DNA from: CAYMUC01 sp964471865
GTDB lineage: Bacteria; Actinomycetota; Acidimicrobiia; Acidimicrobiales; Ilumatobacteraceae
Assembly: GCA_964471865.1 (NCBI GenBank)
Contig: CAYYHU010000013.1
Coordinates: 1-50,853, forward strand
Reading direction: 5' to 3'
Length of the DNA: 50,853 nt
The notes below the pieces were generated by a model. That model saw only the letters and a list, made by a program, of their open reading frames with translations. It made no database searches and was not told the DNA's origin. The stretch's first letter is position 1; every line of letters starts with the position of its first letter. This document shows positions 49,936 through 50,853 of this stretch, piece by piece. The position numbers and the translations under genes are program-made.

Positions 49936-50853
49936 ATGGAGCAATTGATCATTGCGCTGATCGCTGGGATCGGCGCCGGAGGCCTGTACGCCATACTCGG
50001 TGTCGGGCTCGTGGTGGCCTTCCGAGGTTCGGGAGTCATCAACTTCGCTCACGGAGCTGTGGCTGCGTATGCGGCGTACACCTTCGACGAACTGCGCGAA
50101 TCGGGGAACATCTACCTTCCATGGTTCGACCCGATTCCAGAATTCGGGTTCCTCAAGACGCTCAAGATCAGCAACCTGCCCGTCGAGATCTCACTCGGAG
50201 ACTCTGCACCCGCGGTCGGCGTCGTTGTCATCATCAGTCTCTTGATGGCGGCCTTCATCGGGTTTCTCATGCACATCGCCGTGTTCAGGCCGCTGAGAAA
50301 CGCCCCGACCTTGGGCAAGGTCATCGGATCGGTCGGCGTCATGCTGTATCTGAACTCGGTCATCACGGTGAACTTCGGAGGCGCAAACCGTGCCGATGTG
50401 GGTTTCTGGGGATTCCGTTCCGACACCGACCCCATCGGCGTCCTGAGCGGAACCGTCCCTCGTTCGAACTTCTACCTTGCTGCTGCTGCAATCGTGATCA
50501 CCGTCGCGGTGTGGGCTCTGTACACCTTCACCCGGTTCGGCCTGGCCACGCGCGCCGCTGACGAGAACGAAAAGGGCGCCAGCCTGCTCGGGTACTCGCC
50601 GCAGTTGCTCGCAGGCGCCAACTGGATTCTGTCCTCGGTGCTGGCGGGAATCGCTGGCATCGTCTTTCTCCACAAGACCCAGCCATCGCTGTTCGTGCTG
50701 TTCGTCGTTCCCGCTCTGGGAGCAGCCCTGTTCGGAAACCTGTCGTCCATGGTCGGGGCCGCCGCTGGTGGACTACTGATCGGCATCGTGGCGAGCGGAG
50801 GAGTGCAACTCTCGGGTAACGACTGGTGGCCCGACTGGCTTCCCACCGAAGGC
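49936..50853 (+). CDS. livH: Branched-chain amino acid ABC transporter permease LivH, truncated at window end
   Basis: 306 codons are open to the window edge, with no stop. The product is a membrane protein beginning LIIALIAGIGAGGLYAILGV, followed by GVINFAHGAVAAYAAYTFDE, the conserved LivH opening. RPLRNAPTLGKVIGSVGVML, then FGLATRAADENEKGASLLGY with SVLAGIAGI, covers the ATPase-coupling EAA-like region. ATG 49936 follows GGGGGGA. The rest of the operon (LivM and the ATPases) should lie beyond the window. Confidence 0.94.
   Translation, partial: MEQLIIALIAGIGAGGLYAILGVGLVVAFRGSGVINFAHGAVAAYAAYTFDELRESGNIYLPWFDPIPEFGFLKTLKISNLPVEISLGDSAPAVGVVVIISLLMAAFIGFLMHIAVFRPLRNAPTLGKVIGSVGVMLYLNSVITVNFGGANRADVGFWGFRSDTDPIGVLSGTVPRSNFYLAAAAIVITVAVWALYTFTRFGLATRAADENEKGASLLGYSPQLLAGANWILSSVLAGIAGIVFLHKTQPSLFVLFVVPALGAALFGNLSSMVGAAAGGLLIGIVASGGVQLSGNDWWPDWLPTEG

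Noticed and set aside
1..50853. CRISPR array, insertion sequence, prophage or integration site
   Set aside because: No spaced direct repeats, transposase, phage gene or tRNA-end duplication is visible. XerC is the only recombinase and sits in its usual housekeeping place.

Overview
This is a GC-rich bacterial chromosome segment carrying mostly core genes. I place it in the Actinobacteria, probably an Acidimicrobiia-like lineage. Three things point there: the conserved order xerC-whiG-M23-rpsB-tsf-pyrH-frr-cdsA-dxr-rseP-ispG ... rimP-nusA-ylxR-infB-rbfA-truB-ribF-rpsO-pnp-M16-dapB; a mycobacterial-style mec-cysM-murI-rph-rdgB block; and a fused FbiC for cofactor F420 together with an Rv2466c-like DsbA protein. 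The class-level placement is inference; no rRNA lies in the window. I found no insertion sequence, prophage, CRISPR array or sign of recent transfer.

Layout. 1-8.7 kb: a GNAT acetyltransferase cut by the window edge, prfC, smpB, then mec-cysM-murI-rph-rdgB (protein-bound sulfur chemistry for cysteine, cell-wall D-glutamate, RNA 3'-end trimming, nucleotide sanitation) and otsA-otsB (trehalose). 8.8-12.4 kb: tRNA-Leu(UAG), two tandem fold-type-II PLP enzymes of unknown substrate, and a clpP. 12.5-14.7 kb: a minus-strand cassette of winged-helix regulator, SbtA bicarbonate transporter and SbtB-like PII protein, then a small lipoprotein. 15.1-26.9 kb: xerC, whiG sigma factor, a degenerate LytM/M23 protein, then translation, lipid and isoprenoid genes (rpsB, tsf, pyrH, frr, cdsA, dxr, rseP, ispG) and a nucleoside phosphorylase. 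27-29.9 kb: proS-manA on the minus strand. 30-45.9 kb: the rimP-nusA-infB superoperon through rpsO-pnp, interrupted by fbiC on the minus strand, ending with an M16 peptidase and dapB. 46-48.1 kb: tpx, a DapA-family aldolase and a DedA-like membrane protein on the minus strand. 48.2 kb to the end: a branched-chain amino-acid type ABC substrate-binding lipoprotein and a truncated LivH permease.

The strongest window-wide regulatory signal is a leaderless-promoter arrangement. At least fourteen genes have a TANNNT or CANNNT-like -10 hexamer ending 6-8 nt before the start codon, with no Shine-Dalgarno sequence. This fixes several start codons. In contrast, rpsB, rimP and pnp have long leaders with good Shine-Dalgarno sites and foldable RNA, consistent with autoregulation; rpsO also has a long leader, but its Shine-Dalgarno is weak. 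The items most worth follow-up are the sbt cassette, the PLP pair beside a perfect palindrome, the M23 protein with lost zinc ligands, mec-cysM without cysO, and the rpsB and pnp leaders. I did not find a clearly unprecedented multi-gene system.
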